NCBI GenBank assembly: GCA_963626295.1
Contig: CAVFWS010000121.1
Coordinates: forward strand, 1 to 5,234
Direction of reading: 5' to 3'
DNA: 5,234 nucleotides
DNA from: UBA1731 sp963626295
Lineage (GTDB): Bacteria; Verrucomicrobiota; Kiritimatiellia; RFP12; UBA1067
Shown: piece after piece, positions 1 to 5,234 of the stretch
How positions within the stretch are numbered: position 1 is the stretch's first letter
How the letters are laid out: each line of letters begins with the position of its first letter
Notes under the pieces: generated by a model
Databases searched by the model: none
The model's input: only the letters and a program-made list of their open reading frames with translations
Told to the model about the DNA's origin: nothing
Made by a program: the position numbers and the translations under genes

Positions 1-2234
1 CGCGCTGCGGCACCGCCCTCGCGAACGACGAGGTCGAGCACGAGCCGAACCACGGACATTTCTGGTACATAAGGTATCCGATAGTCGGGGGGAGGTGGCG
101 AATGGACGGGGAGGGGTCTCACCGCACCCCTCCGGCGGAAATTTACAAAGATTTTATTGTCGTCGCGACGACGCGCCCCGAGACGCTTCCCGGCGATACG
201 GCCGTGGCGGTCAACCCGAAGGACGGCCGCTACGCGCACCTCATCGGAAAGAAGGTGATCCTTCCGCTGACGGGTCGCGAGATCCCCGTGATCCCCGACG
301 ACTACGTGGACCGCGAGTTCGGCACCGGCATCGTGAAGATCACGCCGGCGCACGACCCGAACGACTTCCTCGTGGGCAAGCGCCACAATCTCGAAGAGAT
401 CAACATCATGACCGACGATGCCCACATGAACGAACTTGCGGGCGAGAGGTACTGCGGCATGGATCGCTGGGAGTGCCGCAAGGCGATCGTCGCCGACCTC
501 GAGGCCGGCGGATTCCTCGACCACGTGGAGGACATCGACAATCAGGTGGGGCATTGCTACCGTTGCCACGAGACCGTGGAGAGCCGCCTTTCCAAGCAGT
601 GGTTCGTGAAGATGAAGCCGCTCGCGGGGCCGGCGATCGCCGCAGTGAAGTCCGGGGAGGTGAGGTTCGTCCCTGAGCGCTGGTCGAAGATATACTACAA
701 CTGGATGGAGAACATCCAGGACTGGTGCATCTCGCGCCAGCTCTGGTGGGGCCACCGCATCCCGGCATACTACGTCGGCCCGGACGCCAACGCGGAGCTT
801 AGGGGCAAGGACGAAGAGTCCAGGGCGCGAGGCGAAGAGCTTGTGGTCGTGGAGGAGTCGCTCGAGAAGGCGGTCGAGGCGATGAAGGCGAAGGCCGGAT
901 GCCGGGTATCCGCCGCCGACCTCAGGCAGGATGAAGATGTCCTTGACACGTGGTTCAGCTCGTGGCTCTGGCCGTTCGAGACGCTTGGCTGGCCGGAGAA
1001 GACCGCAGACCTTGACTACTACTATCCGACCACCGACCTCGTGACTGCGCAGGACATCATATTCTTCTGGGTCGCCCGCATGATGATGGCGGGCATACAC
1101 TTCATGAAGAGGCCCCCGTTCAGGAACATCGTGATCCACGGCATCGTCCGTGCGGCGGACGGCTCGAAGATGTCGAAGTCGAAGGGCAACTCCCTTGATC
1201 CGCTTGAGCTGATCGACACGTATTCCGCAGATGCGCTACGCTTCTCCATCGCCCTCATCACGTCGCTCGACTGCGACACGAAGGTCAACAAGGAGAAGTT
1301 CGAGATCGGGCGCAACTTCGCCACAAAGATATGGAACGCCGCCCGCTTCATGCAGATGCAGGGGGAGGCGGACGGAAATGCGACCGCCGGAAGCGTGAAG
1401 GACATATCCAACCTATCCGCCGACGACCGCCACATCCTGTGGGCCTGCGACATCGCGTGCCGCAAGATGAACGAAATCCTCGAACGCTACCGCATACAGG
1501 ACGGCGCCCTTGCCATCTACGATTTCTTCTGGACGCAGATATGCGACTGGTATGTCGAGTACGCGAAGGACTCCCCGAACAAGGCCGTCTCGTTCGCAAT
1601 CCTGCGCGACGTGTACTGGAAGGCATTGAGGATGCTCCATCCATACATGCCGTTCGTCACGGAGGAGATCGCGCACCAACTCGGCTACCTGAAGGAAGGC
1701 GAGACGATCATGCGCGCGCCCTATCCGACCGGCTATACGGACGACGAGAAGGCGTCGTGGGGGCTTTCCCCGGAGGTGTATGACTTCGTGAACGCCAAGC
1801 GCGAGGCCATAACGGCACTGCGCGCGCTCCGCGCCGAATACAAGGTGCCGCCGTCCGCATTCGTCAAGGTTACGGTGGCCACGGACGACGATCGCGCCAA
1901 GGCGGAGGCCGATGCCCTGAAGCGCGCAATGCGTGCCGAGAGCGTAGAGTTCGTCAAGGCCGGCAGCGATCTCGCGATGCCAAGCAAGATGACGTCGTTC
2001 GGCACGGTATACCTGTCCCTGGAGGGGCTTGTGGACAAGGCGGCCGAGTTGAAGCGGATCGAAACGGATCTCGCAAAGCTTGCGGGATTCATCAGGTCGT
2101 CGGAGGCGAAGCTCGCCAACAGCCAGTTCACGGAGCATGCCCCCGCGGCGATCGTCGAGGAGGCGAGGCGCAAGCTTTCGGAGAACAGGGAGAAGGTCGT
2201 CCAGCTGGAGAAGCTGCGTAGGCTTTTCGGCTGA
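1..2234 (+). CDS. valS: Valyl-tRNA synthetase, 5'-truncated by the window edge
   Basis: Cytoplasmic class I aminoacyl-tRNA synthetase that charges tRNA(Val) with valine and hydrolyses mischarged Thr-tRNA(Val). The frame is open from base 3 with no start, so the gene begins upstream. About 743 codons are present against a usual total near 900, and the N-terminal HIGH motif lies outside the window. In order one sees: a zinc-knuckle remnant (RCGTAL..DEVEH, 3-41); the CP1 editing domain with TTRPET (168-185) and GTGIVKITPAHDPND (321-365); a second Cys pair (CYRC, near 555) followed by SKQWFVKM; WCISRQLWWGHRIP; DVLDTWFSSWLWPF; the catalytic KMSKS loop (1167-1181); the helical anticodon-binding domain (about 1290-1720); and the C-terminal coiled coil that grips the tRNA (about 2040-2231), ending in a TGA. 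An ATG at 102 is internal, because family sequence continues upstream of it in the same frame. An extra segment of about 18 residues sits just before TTRPET and is listed separately. No frameshift is visible. Confidence 0.97.
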   Translation, partial: RCGTALANDEVEHEPNHGHFWYIRYPIVGGRWRMDGEGSHRTPPAEIYKDFIVVATTRPETLPGDTAVAVNPKDGRYAHLIGKKVILPLTGREIPVIPDDYVDREFGTGIVKITPAHDPNDFLVGKRHNLEEINIMTDDAHMNELAGERYCGMDRWECRKAIVADLEAGGFLDHVEDIDNQVGHCYRCHETVESRLSKQWFVKMKPLAGPAIAAVKSGEVRFVPERWSKIYYNWMENIQDWCISRQLWWGHRIPAYYVGPDANAELRGKDEESRARGEELVVVEESLEKAVEAMKAKAGCRVSAADLRQDEDVLDTWFSSWLWPFETLGWPEKTADLDYYYPTTDLVTAQDIIFFWVARMMMAGIHFMKRPPFRNIVIHGIVRAADGSKMSKSKGNSLDPLELIDTYSADALRFSIALITSLDCDTKVNKEKFEIGRNFATKIWNAARFMQMQGEADGNATAGSVKDISNLSADDRHILWACDIACRKMNEILERYRIQDGALAIYDFFWTQICDWYVEYAKDSPNKAVSFAILRDVYWKALRMLHPYMPFVTEEIAHQLGYLKEGETIMRAPYPTGYTDDEKASWGLSPEVYDFVNAKREAITALRALRAEYKVPPSAFVKVTVATDDDRAKAEADALKRAMRAESVEFVKAGSDLAMPSKMTSFGTVYLSLEGLVDKAAELKRIETDLAKLAGFIRSSEAKLANSQFTEHAPAAIVEEARRKLSENREKVVQLEKLRRLFG
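84..152 (+). repeat. In-frame palindromic insert inside the ValS editing domain
   Basis: Between YPI and IVVATTRPET, ValS proteins usually have a short turn of about six residues. Here there are about 24, including GEGSHRTPPAEIYK. The DNA holds a perfect 8-bp inverted repeat, GGAGGGGT (110-117) and ACCCCTCC (126-133), around an 8-nt loop. The right flank (139-158) is AT-rich and uses AAA, GAT, TTT and ATT codons, whereas the rest of the gene prefers AAG, GAC, TTC and ATC. Palindrome, foreign codon use and preserved frame together suggest a small mobile palindromic element inserted into the gene and tolerated in a surface loop. A lineage-specific protein loop is the alternative. The edges given are approximate. 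Confidence 0.45.
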
Positions 2235-2249
2235 GGCAGACGGGCTGCC
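2235..2249 (+). other. Small hairpin directly after the valS stop
   Basis: GGCAG (2235-2239) and CTGCC (2245-2249) form a 5-bp stem with the loop ACGGG, starting at the base after the TGA. No T-run follows. It is short enough to be chance in GC-rich DNA, and is noted because it stacks just upstream of the larger palindrome. Confidence 0.25.
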
Positions 2250-2257
2250 GTTGCCGA

Positions 2258-2295
2258 CATATCCCAAGCCCCCTTGAAAAAGGGGGTTGGATATG
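2258..2295 (+). terminator. Long intergenic palindrome with GAAA tetraloop (terminator-like or dispersed repeat)
   Basis: The left arm (2258-2275) and right arm (2280-2295) pair almost completely. CCCCCTT pairs with AAGGGGG around the loop GAAA (2276-2279), a GNRA-type tetraloop, and the stem continues down through AA/TT and CATATCC/GGATATG. One extra C (within 2263-2265) and one extra G (2268) in the left arm bulge out. The result is about 16 base pairs. It lies between valS and the ligase gene, so it could end or protect the valS transcript. The sequence after it is GTAACTTACTC, which has no T-run, so it does not meet the classic intrinsic terminator pattern. It may instead be a copy of a dispersed palindromic repeat. 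Confidence 0.55.
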
Positions 2296-2320
2296 GTAAC
2301 TTACTCTCGGTCGTAAGGAA

Positions 2321-2331
2321 AAGGACTAGGA
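2321..2331 (+). promoter_or_regulatory. Ribosome binding site of the acyl-CoA synthetase gene
   Basis: AAGGA at 2321-2325 lies 6 nt before the ATG at 2332. It supports that start over other in-frame codons, since the next ATGs fall well inside the conserved domain. Confidence 0.6.
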
Positions 2332-4006
2332 ATGACGATACGTTCAGCACTTGAGGAGTTCGCAAGCAGGCATCCGGATCATGTCGCGCAGGTGTTCAGC
2401 CGCGACCATGGCTGGGTGCGGCGCACGTACGGTGAGTTCTTTGCGGATGTAAAGGCCACGGCGGAGGCGTATGGCTCGAAGTTCGGGCTGAAGCCCCGTG
2501 AGGAGAACGTCGCCCAGATACTCGCAAACAGTCCGGAATGGATGGACGTGTACCTTGCCTGCTCCGGCGCAGGGGTTTCCGTGGTGCCGCTCGATCCAAA
2601 GCTGCACAGCGAGGAGGTGCGGTACATACTCAAGGATTCCGGCGCCGTGGTTGTCACCACCGACAGGCAGCACATCCCCATGATGCAGCAGATCGCCGCG
2701 GAATTGCCGAAGCTCCGAGCGATCGTAATAGTGGATGGAGGGGCGCCTTCGTATGCCGCCATAGGCTCCGTGCCGGTGTATGACCTGTCCGAGCTGAAGA
2801 AGGGCTCGTGCAAGTGCGGGTGGTACGACAGGCACGTCTGCGAAGGGGATGACGTCGCGAGCATCATATACACCTCCGGCACGACGGGCAAGCCCAAGGG
2901 CGCAATGCTTACCCACGCGAACTTCATGGCCGATGCGCAGGGTGGCCTGGCCGCATTCGGCGAGCGCATCGACGATGCCGACTCCTTCTACGTGGTGCTG
3001 CCGTTCTTCCATGCGTTCTCGTTCCTCGTGAACCTCATCCTGCCGATAATGCTCGGCTCGTCCGCAGTCCTGATGCGGTCGCTGCGCACGATTTCCGACG
3101 ATCTCAAGGAACTCCAGCCGACCATCCTCATTGCGGTGCCGCTTCTCGTCGAGAAGGTCTACGACAGGATAGCAGAAAGGCTCGCCGCGTCGAAGGTCGC
3201 GAAGATACTGAAGGCGACCGGGCTCAAGTCGGTAGTCAACGCCAACGTCAGGAAGTNNNNNNNNNNNNNNNNNNNNNNNNNNNNNNNNNNNNNNCGTGGG
3301 CGGTGCGCCGTGCCCGGTGCACGTGCTGAAGGGATTCAAGGACCTCGGCATAAAGATGCTTGAGGGGTACGGGCTTACGGAATGCTCGCCGGTCGTGTCC
3401 GTCGCGGGGCCCAAGGTCGCGAAGATAGGCACGATAGGGCATAAGCTGCCGAACATCGAGATACGAATCGCGGACGCCAACGAGGCGGGCGTGGGCGAGC
3501 TTCAGGTCAAGGGGCCTATCGTCATGCGCGGGTACTTCAACAACGAGGCGGCGACGAAGGACGCATTCGATGGCGAATGGCTGCGTACCGGGGACCTGGC
3601 CTCGGTCGACGAGCAGGGCCTGATCACGATACGAGGGCGCAAGAAGGCCCTCATCGTGAACCGGGAGGGGAAGAACATCTATCCGGAAGAGGTCGAGAAC
3701 GTGATTTCGGGCGATCCGCTGATAGCGGACTGCGTCGTCATCGGCTACAGGATTGGCGGCGATCCCGGCGAACACGTGGGCGTGGTCGTCCACCCCGACG
3801 AGGAGGCCCTTGCCGCCCGCAACGGCGGCAATCCGATGCCGTGGAGCGAGATGGAGCGGGTTGCGAGGATCGGCATCCGCACCCGCTGCCAGAAGCTGGC
3901 GGACTACAAGCGTCCGCGCAAGATACTCGTGCTGCACGAGCCGCTGGAGCGCACCTCCATCCAGAAGGTGCGCCGCGTCGCCTACAAGGGGGTGCTTGAT
4001 GAATGA
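2332..4006 (+). CDS. AMP-forming acyl-CoA synthetase, long-chain fatty acid ligase type (split by an assembly gap)
   Basis: Member of the ANL adenylating family. It activates a carboxylic acid, probably a fatty acid, with ATP to an acyl-AMP and then transfers it to CoA. Seen in order: an N-terminal part resembling long-chain acyl-CoA ligases (YGEFFADVKATAEAYGS); the P-loop YTSGTTGKPKG (residues 180-190, from 2869); PFFHAFSF; a 38-N gap (3257-3294); VGGAPCP; the adenylate-binding YGLTE (3368-3382); TGD (3587-3595); the hinge RGRKK; and the C-terminal TSIQKVRR, whose lysine (3965-3967) is the expected catalytic Lys. Upstream and downstream parts are in different frames as printed, but the split coincides with the Ns and family sequence resumes directly, so this is read as one gene of about 555-560 codons, a normal length. 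No signal peptide or membrane helix is visible, so it is cytosolic or membrane-peripheral. A Cys/His cluster precedes the P-loop. Substrate is not decided by sequence; other CoA ligases such as o-succinylbenzoate ligase are less likely. Confidence 0.9.
2809..2841 (+). other. Cys/His cluster C-x-C-x5-H-x-C in the ligase
   Basis: Residues C160, C162, H168 and C170 of the ligase fall within eleven positions, in the variable linker about ten residues before the P-loop. The spacing could hold a metal ion such as zinc. I do not know this as a family feature, and a chance cluster is possible. Confidence 0.35.
3257..3294. other. Assembly gap (38 Ns)
   Basis: Thirty-eight unresolved bases inside the ligase gene. 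The codon frame before the gap leaves one base (T at 3256) of an open codon, and the frame after it uses C at 3295 as the last base of a codon. A gap length of 1 modulo 3 would join them, and 38 is 2 modulo 3. The printed length is therefore probably an estimate, and the apparent frameshift is not biological. Confidence 0.95.
3986..4006 (+). promoter_or_regulatory. Overlapping stop/start with internal Shine-Dalgarno (translational coupling site)
   Basis: AAGGGGGTG (3986-3994), inside the last codons of the ligase, precedes an ATG at 3999. ATGAATGA (3999-4006) contains both that start and the ligase TGA (4004-4006). Ribosomes ending the ligase could start the membrane protein directly, which would keep the two products in proportion. 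Confidence 0.6.
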
Positions 4007-4844
4007 CTTCGGATGTTGTGCCAGGGTGAGACGAGAGCGCGTGAGACGTGATATGAACCTGCTTGTGTCGAAAAGGTCGTGGCTTCTCGCCCCAGCATTG
4101 TTCCTCGCGTCGCTGGCGGCGCTTCTCGCCACATGGGTTTCCATGGAGCCGTCGTCGCTGCTTGCTGCCTTCGATGCCGACGGCTACTCTTTCTTCGAGC
4201 TGCTCACCATACCGTTCTTTGCCCTGATCGTGCCCGCCGTTTGGCTCTGCTGTCCATTCTCCGGCACGTTGGGCCGCAAGTCGCTCCTCTGCATGGGCGT
4301 GACCTGCATCGCGGTGATGGCCGTGGTCAAGGAACTGGATCTGCATCTCGTCCTGATGCACCACCTCTATCCGGATCTGGTTGATGTCCATGGGTGTGTG
4401 CAGGGGCTTGTCAAGCCGGATGGATCGCCGCTTGTCGGTACGCCGTTCAAGATGAGGTTCGTCATGAACGGCGCGGTCCCGCTTGGGGCGAGGGCCGTTG
4501 CGGTCTCGTACTTCATACTCTTCTTCGGCGTGTTCGCGGCCATGCTGTCGTACTACCTGCCACGCCTCGTCAGGGGATTCTTCCGGATGCACCCGGTCGC
4601 CTGGACGATGTGCTTCTTCGGCCTGTCTGGCGTGATGGTCCAGATATGCGACAGGCTGCCCGCCTGGTACAGGCACTTGCGCGGCATTTCGAAGGATTGC
4701 CTGGACGCCTCGTTCGTCGCGCTGTGCACCGCATTGGAGGAGGGCGGCGAGATGATGGTCGCGGCGTTTGCGCTCATAGCCATCCTCCAGGCCCACGCGA
4801 TATACGCTGGCGACAGGCCGCCGCCGGAGTTCGCGGAACTTTAG
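3999..4844 (+). CDS. Six-helix integral membrane protein of unknown function
   Basis: 281 residues, not assigned to a named family. Hydrophobic segments that look like membrane helices lie near residues 28-48, 64-83, 96-112, 158-178, 200-217 and 239-262. Arg/Lys-rich stretches at the N-terminus (RVRRERVRRD), after helix 2 (GRKS) and after helix 4 (PRLVRGFFR) predict both termini in the cytoplasm. Polar motifs stand out: KELDLH at the end of helix 3, FKMRF in the long 3-4 loop, DRL after helix 5 and LEEGGEM within helix 6. The order Glu-Asp, then Lys-x-Arg-Phe, then Asp-Arg, then Glu-Glu recalls a type of uncharacterised bacterial membrane protein I have seen, but I cannot name it. ATG 3999 is preferred for its strong Shine-Dalgarno and overlap with the ligase; ATG 4053 (MNLLVSKRSW) is a plausible alternative with a weaker site. 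No signal peptidase site is evident. Coupling to the ligase hints at lipid or envelope work; this is inference. Confidence 0.8.
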   Translation: MNDFGCCARVRRERVRRDMNLLVSKRSWLLAPALFLASLAALLATWVSMEPSSLLAAFDADGYSFFELLTIPFFALIVPAVWLCCPFSGTLGRKSLLCMGVTCIAVMAVVKELDLHLVLMHHLYPDLVDVHGCVQGLVKPDGSPLVGTPFKMRFVMNGAVPLGARAVAVSYFILFFGVFAAMLSYYLPRLVRGFFRMHPVAWTMCFFGLSGVMVQICDRLPAWYRHLRGISKDCLDASFVALCTALEEGGEMMVAAFALIAILQAHAIYAGDRPPPEFAEL

Positions 4845-4870
4845 GACTTGAAAGGAAAGCGAAAGCTACA

Positions 4871-4883
4871 AAAGGAAACACAA
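4871..4883 (+). promoter_or_regulatory. Ribosome binding site of argG
   Basis: AAAGGA (4871-4876) sits 7 nt before the ATG at 4884. The 39-bp gap after the membrane gene is purine-rich and shows neither a hairpin nor a convincing promoter, which favours read-through from upstream. Confidence 0.6.
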
Positions 4884-5234
4884 ATGAGACTCGAAGAGTT
4901 GAAAGGTAAGACGGTTGGCGTATGCGTGTCGGGCGGACTCGACTCCAAGACGATATGCTGCGTCCTGTTGGATGCGGGCGTGAAGGTCAAGGCCTTCTCT
5001 GCGAATGTCGGACAGCCCGACGAGAAGGACATCAACGACATCAGGAAGAAGATGGCCCCGACCGGCGTAGAGACGACGATCGTGGACGTCACGAAGGAAA
5101 TGGCCGAAATCTGCTTCGAGACGGTGAAGTGCCAGGCGATGTACGACGGCGGATACTGGAACTCCACGGGAATCGCCCGCGCAGTCACGGTGCAGAGACT
5201 CCTCCCGGCGATGAAGAAGGCCGGCTGCGTGGCG
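4884..5234 (+). CDS. argG: Argininosuccinate synthase, 3'-truncated by the window edge
   Basis: Cytosolic enzyme of arginine biosynthesis that joins citrulline and aspartate, using ATP, to form argininosuccinate. The first 117 codons are present of about 400. The N-type ATP pyrophosphatase PP-loop SGGLDS is at residues 16-21, with preceding beta-strand VGVCV. Next come FSANVGQPDEKD (38-49), matching the family strand that follows the first helix, and MAPTGVETTIVDVTKEMAE (57-75). YWNSTGIARAVT (91-102) aligns with the usual YPLGTxLARP segment that binds citrulline. The signature is not typical: SGGLDSKT replaces the common SGGLDTS, and YWNSTG replaces YPLGT, so this belongs to a divergent branch. 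Other PP-loop enzymes such as GMP synthetase, QueC or TilS are less likely, because of the GQPDE and GIAR segments. ATG 4884 has a good ribosome binding site and gives the expected short N-terminus before the PP-loop. It probably shares a transcript with the two genes upstream. Confidence 0.88.
   Translation, partial: MRLEELKGKTVGVCVSGGLDSKTICCVLLDAGVKVKAFSANVGQPDEKDINDIRKKMAPTGVETTIVDVTKEMAEICFETVKCQAMYDGGYWNSTGIARAVTVQRLLPAMKKAGCVA

Noticed and set aside
102..2234. valS beginning at the ATG at 102
   Set aside because: The same frame is open back to base 3 and encodes ValS family sequence (RCGTAL, DEVEH, HFWYIRYP), so the ATG is internal and the gene is cut by the window edge.
1413..2267. 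Long antisense open frame (284 codons) opposite valS
   Set aside because: It lies wholly over a well-conserved gene and its composition mirrors the codon bias of the sense strand. No recognisable domain.
2274..2331. Sigma-70-like promoter in the valS-ligase gap (TTGAAA with TATGGT)
   Set aside because: The spacing between the two boxes is about 12 nt, too short, and TTGAAA is part of the palindrome loop. No other convincing pair was seen.
2344..3480. Antisense open frame (378 codons) opposite the ligase
   Set aside because: It runs through the N gap and has no recognisable domain. GC-rich genes with strong third-position bias commonly leave such open frames.
3753..3998. 5' extension of the membrane protein gene within the ligase
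   Set aside because: The frame is open upstream to 3753, but the translated part is Arg/Ala/Ser-rich shadow sequence over conserved ligase codons. The good ribosome binding site is at 3986-3994.
4003..4029. Eight-codon ORF whose ATG overlaps the ligase stop as ATGA
   Set aside because: The peptide is too short and has no support. The ATG at 3999 in another frame leads to the long membrane protein. A leader-peptide role cannot be excluded but nothing suggests it.
3738..4796. Antisense open frame (352 codons) across the ligase end and membrane gene
   Set aside because: It spans two sense genes and their junction. The product is low-complexity, rich in Arg, His, Glu and Gln, and has no family signature.
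4841..5188. Antisense open frame opposite the start of argG
   Set aside because: The sense frame encodes clear argininosuccinate synthase motifs with a proper ribosome binding site. The antisense product shows no domain.
1..5234. CRISPR array, tRNA/rRNA, transposase, toxin-antitoxin or defence genes
   Set aside because: No regularly spaced repeats, no tRNA-like cloverleaf and no such protein motifs were seen on either strand. The non-coding space is under 150 bp in total.

Overview
The window is GC-rich bacterial DNA with every supportable gene on the + strand. It probably comes from a metagenome or draft assembly, because it contains a run of 38 Ns that breaks the reading frame of one gene. 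Coding sequence fills almost everything: three housekeeping-type genes and one uncharacterised membrane protein gene. The taxon cannot be fixed from this window. The strong bias to G/C-ending codons, the unusual argininosuccinate synthase and the in-frame palindromic insert in valS would fit an uncultured lineage such as the PVC group (Verrucomicrobiota, Kiritimatiellota, Lentisphaerota), but that is only a guess.

Layout. Positions 1-2234 hold the 3' four-fifths of valS (valyl-tRNA synthetase). It runs in from the left edge at the zinc-knuckle/editing-domain boundary and ends in the typical C-terminal coiled coil. Within the editing domain lies an in-frame insert of roughly 18 extra residues containing a perfect 8-bp inverted repeat. 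Positions 2235-2331 are the only non-coding stretch of any size (97 bp). It carries a small hairpin, a long palindrome capped by a GAAA tetraloop, and the ribosome binding site of the next gene. Positions 2332-4006 encode an AMP-forming acyl-CoA synthetase of the long-chain fatty acid ligase type, interrupted by the 38-N gap. Positions 3999-4844 encode a six-helix membrane protein of unknown function whose start overlaps the ligase stop by 8 bp. Positions 4884-5234 are the 5' third of an argininosuccinate synthase (argG) that runs off the right edge.

How the genes relate. The ligase, membrane protein and argG are closely packed (8-bp overlap, then a 39-bp gap with no terminator-like structure), so they are plausibly one transcript. 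The palindrome after valS probably separates valS from this unit, or trims or stabilises its 3' end. The ligase/membrane-protein overlap suggests translational coupling and perhaps a joint role in lipid or envelope metabolism. valS and argG have no evident functional link to that pair beyond being housekeeping neighbours.

I see no CRISPR array, phage gene, transposase, defence cassette, rRNA or tRNA. The points most worth a second look are the palindromic insert in ValS, the intergenic palindrome, a Cys/His cluster in the ligase, the coupled orphan membrane protein and the atypical ArgG signature motifs.
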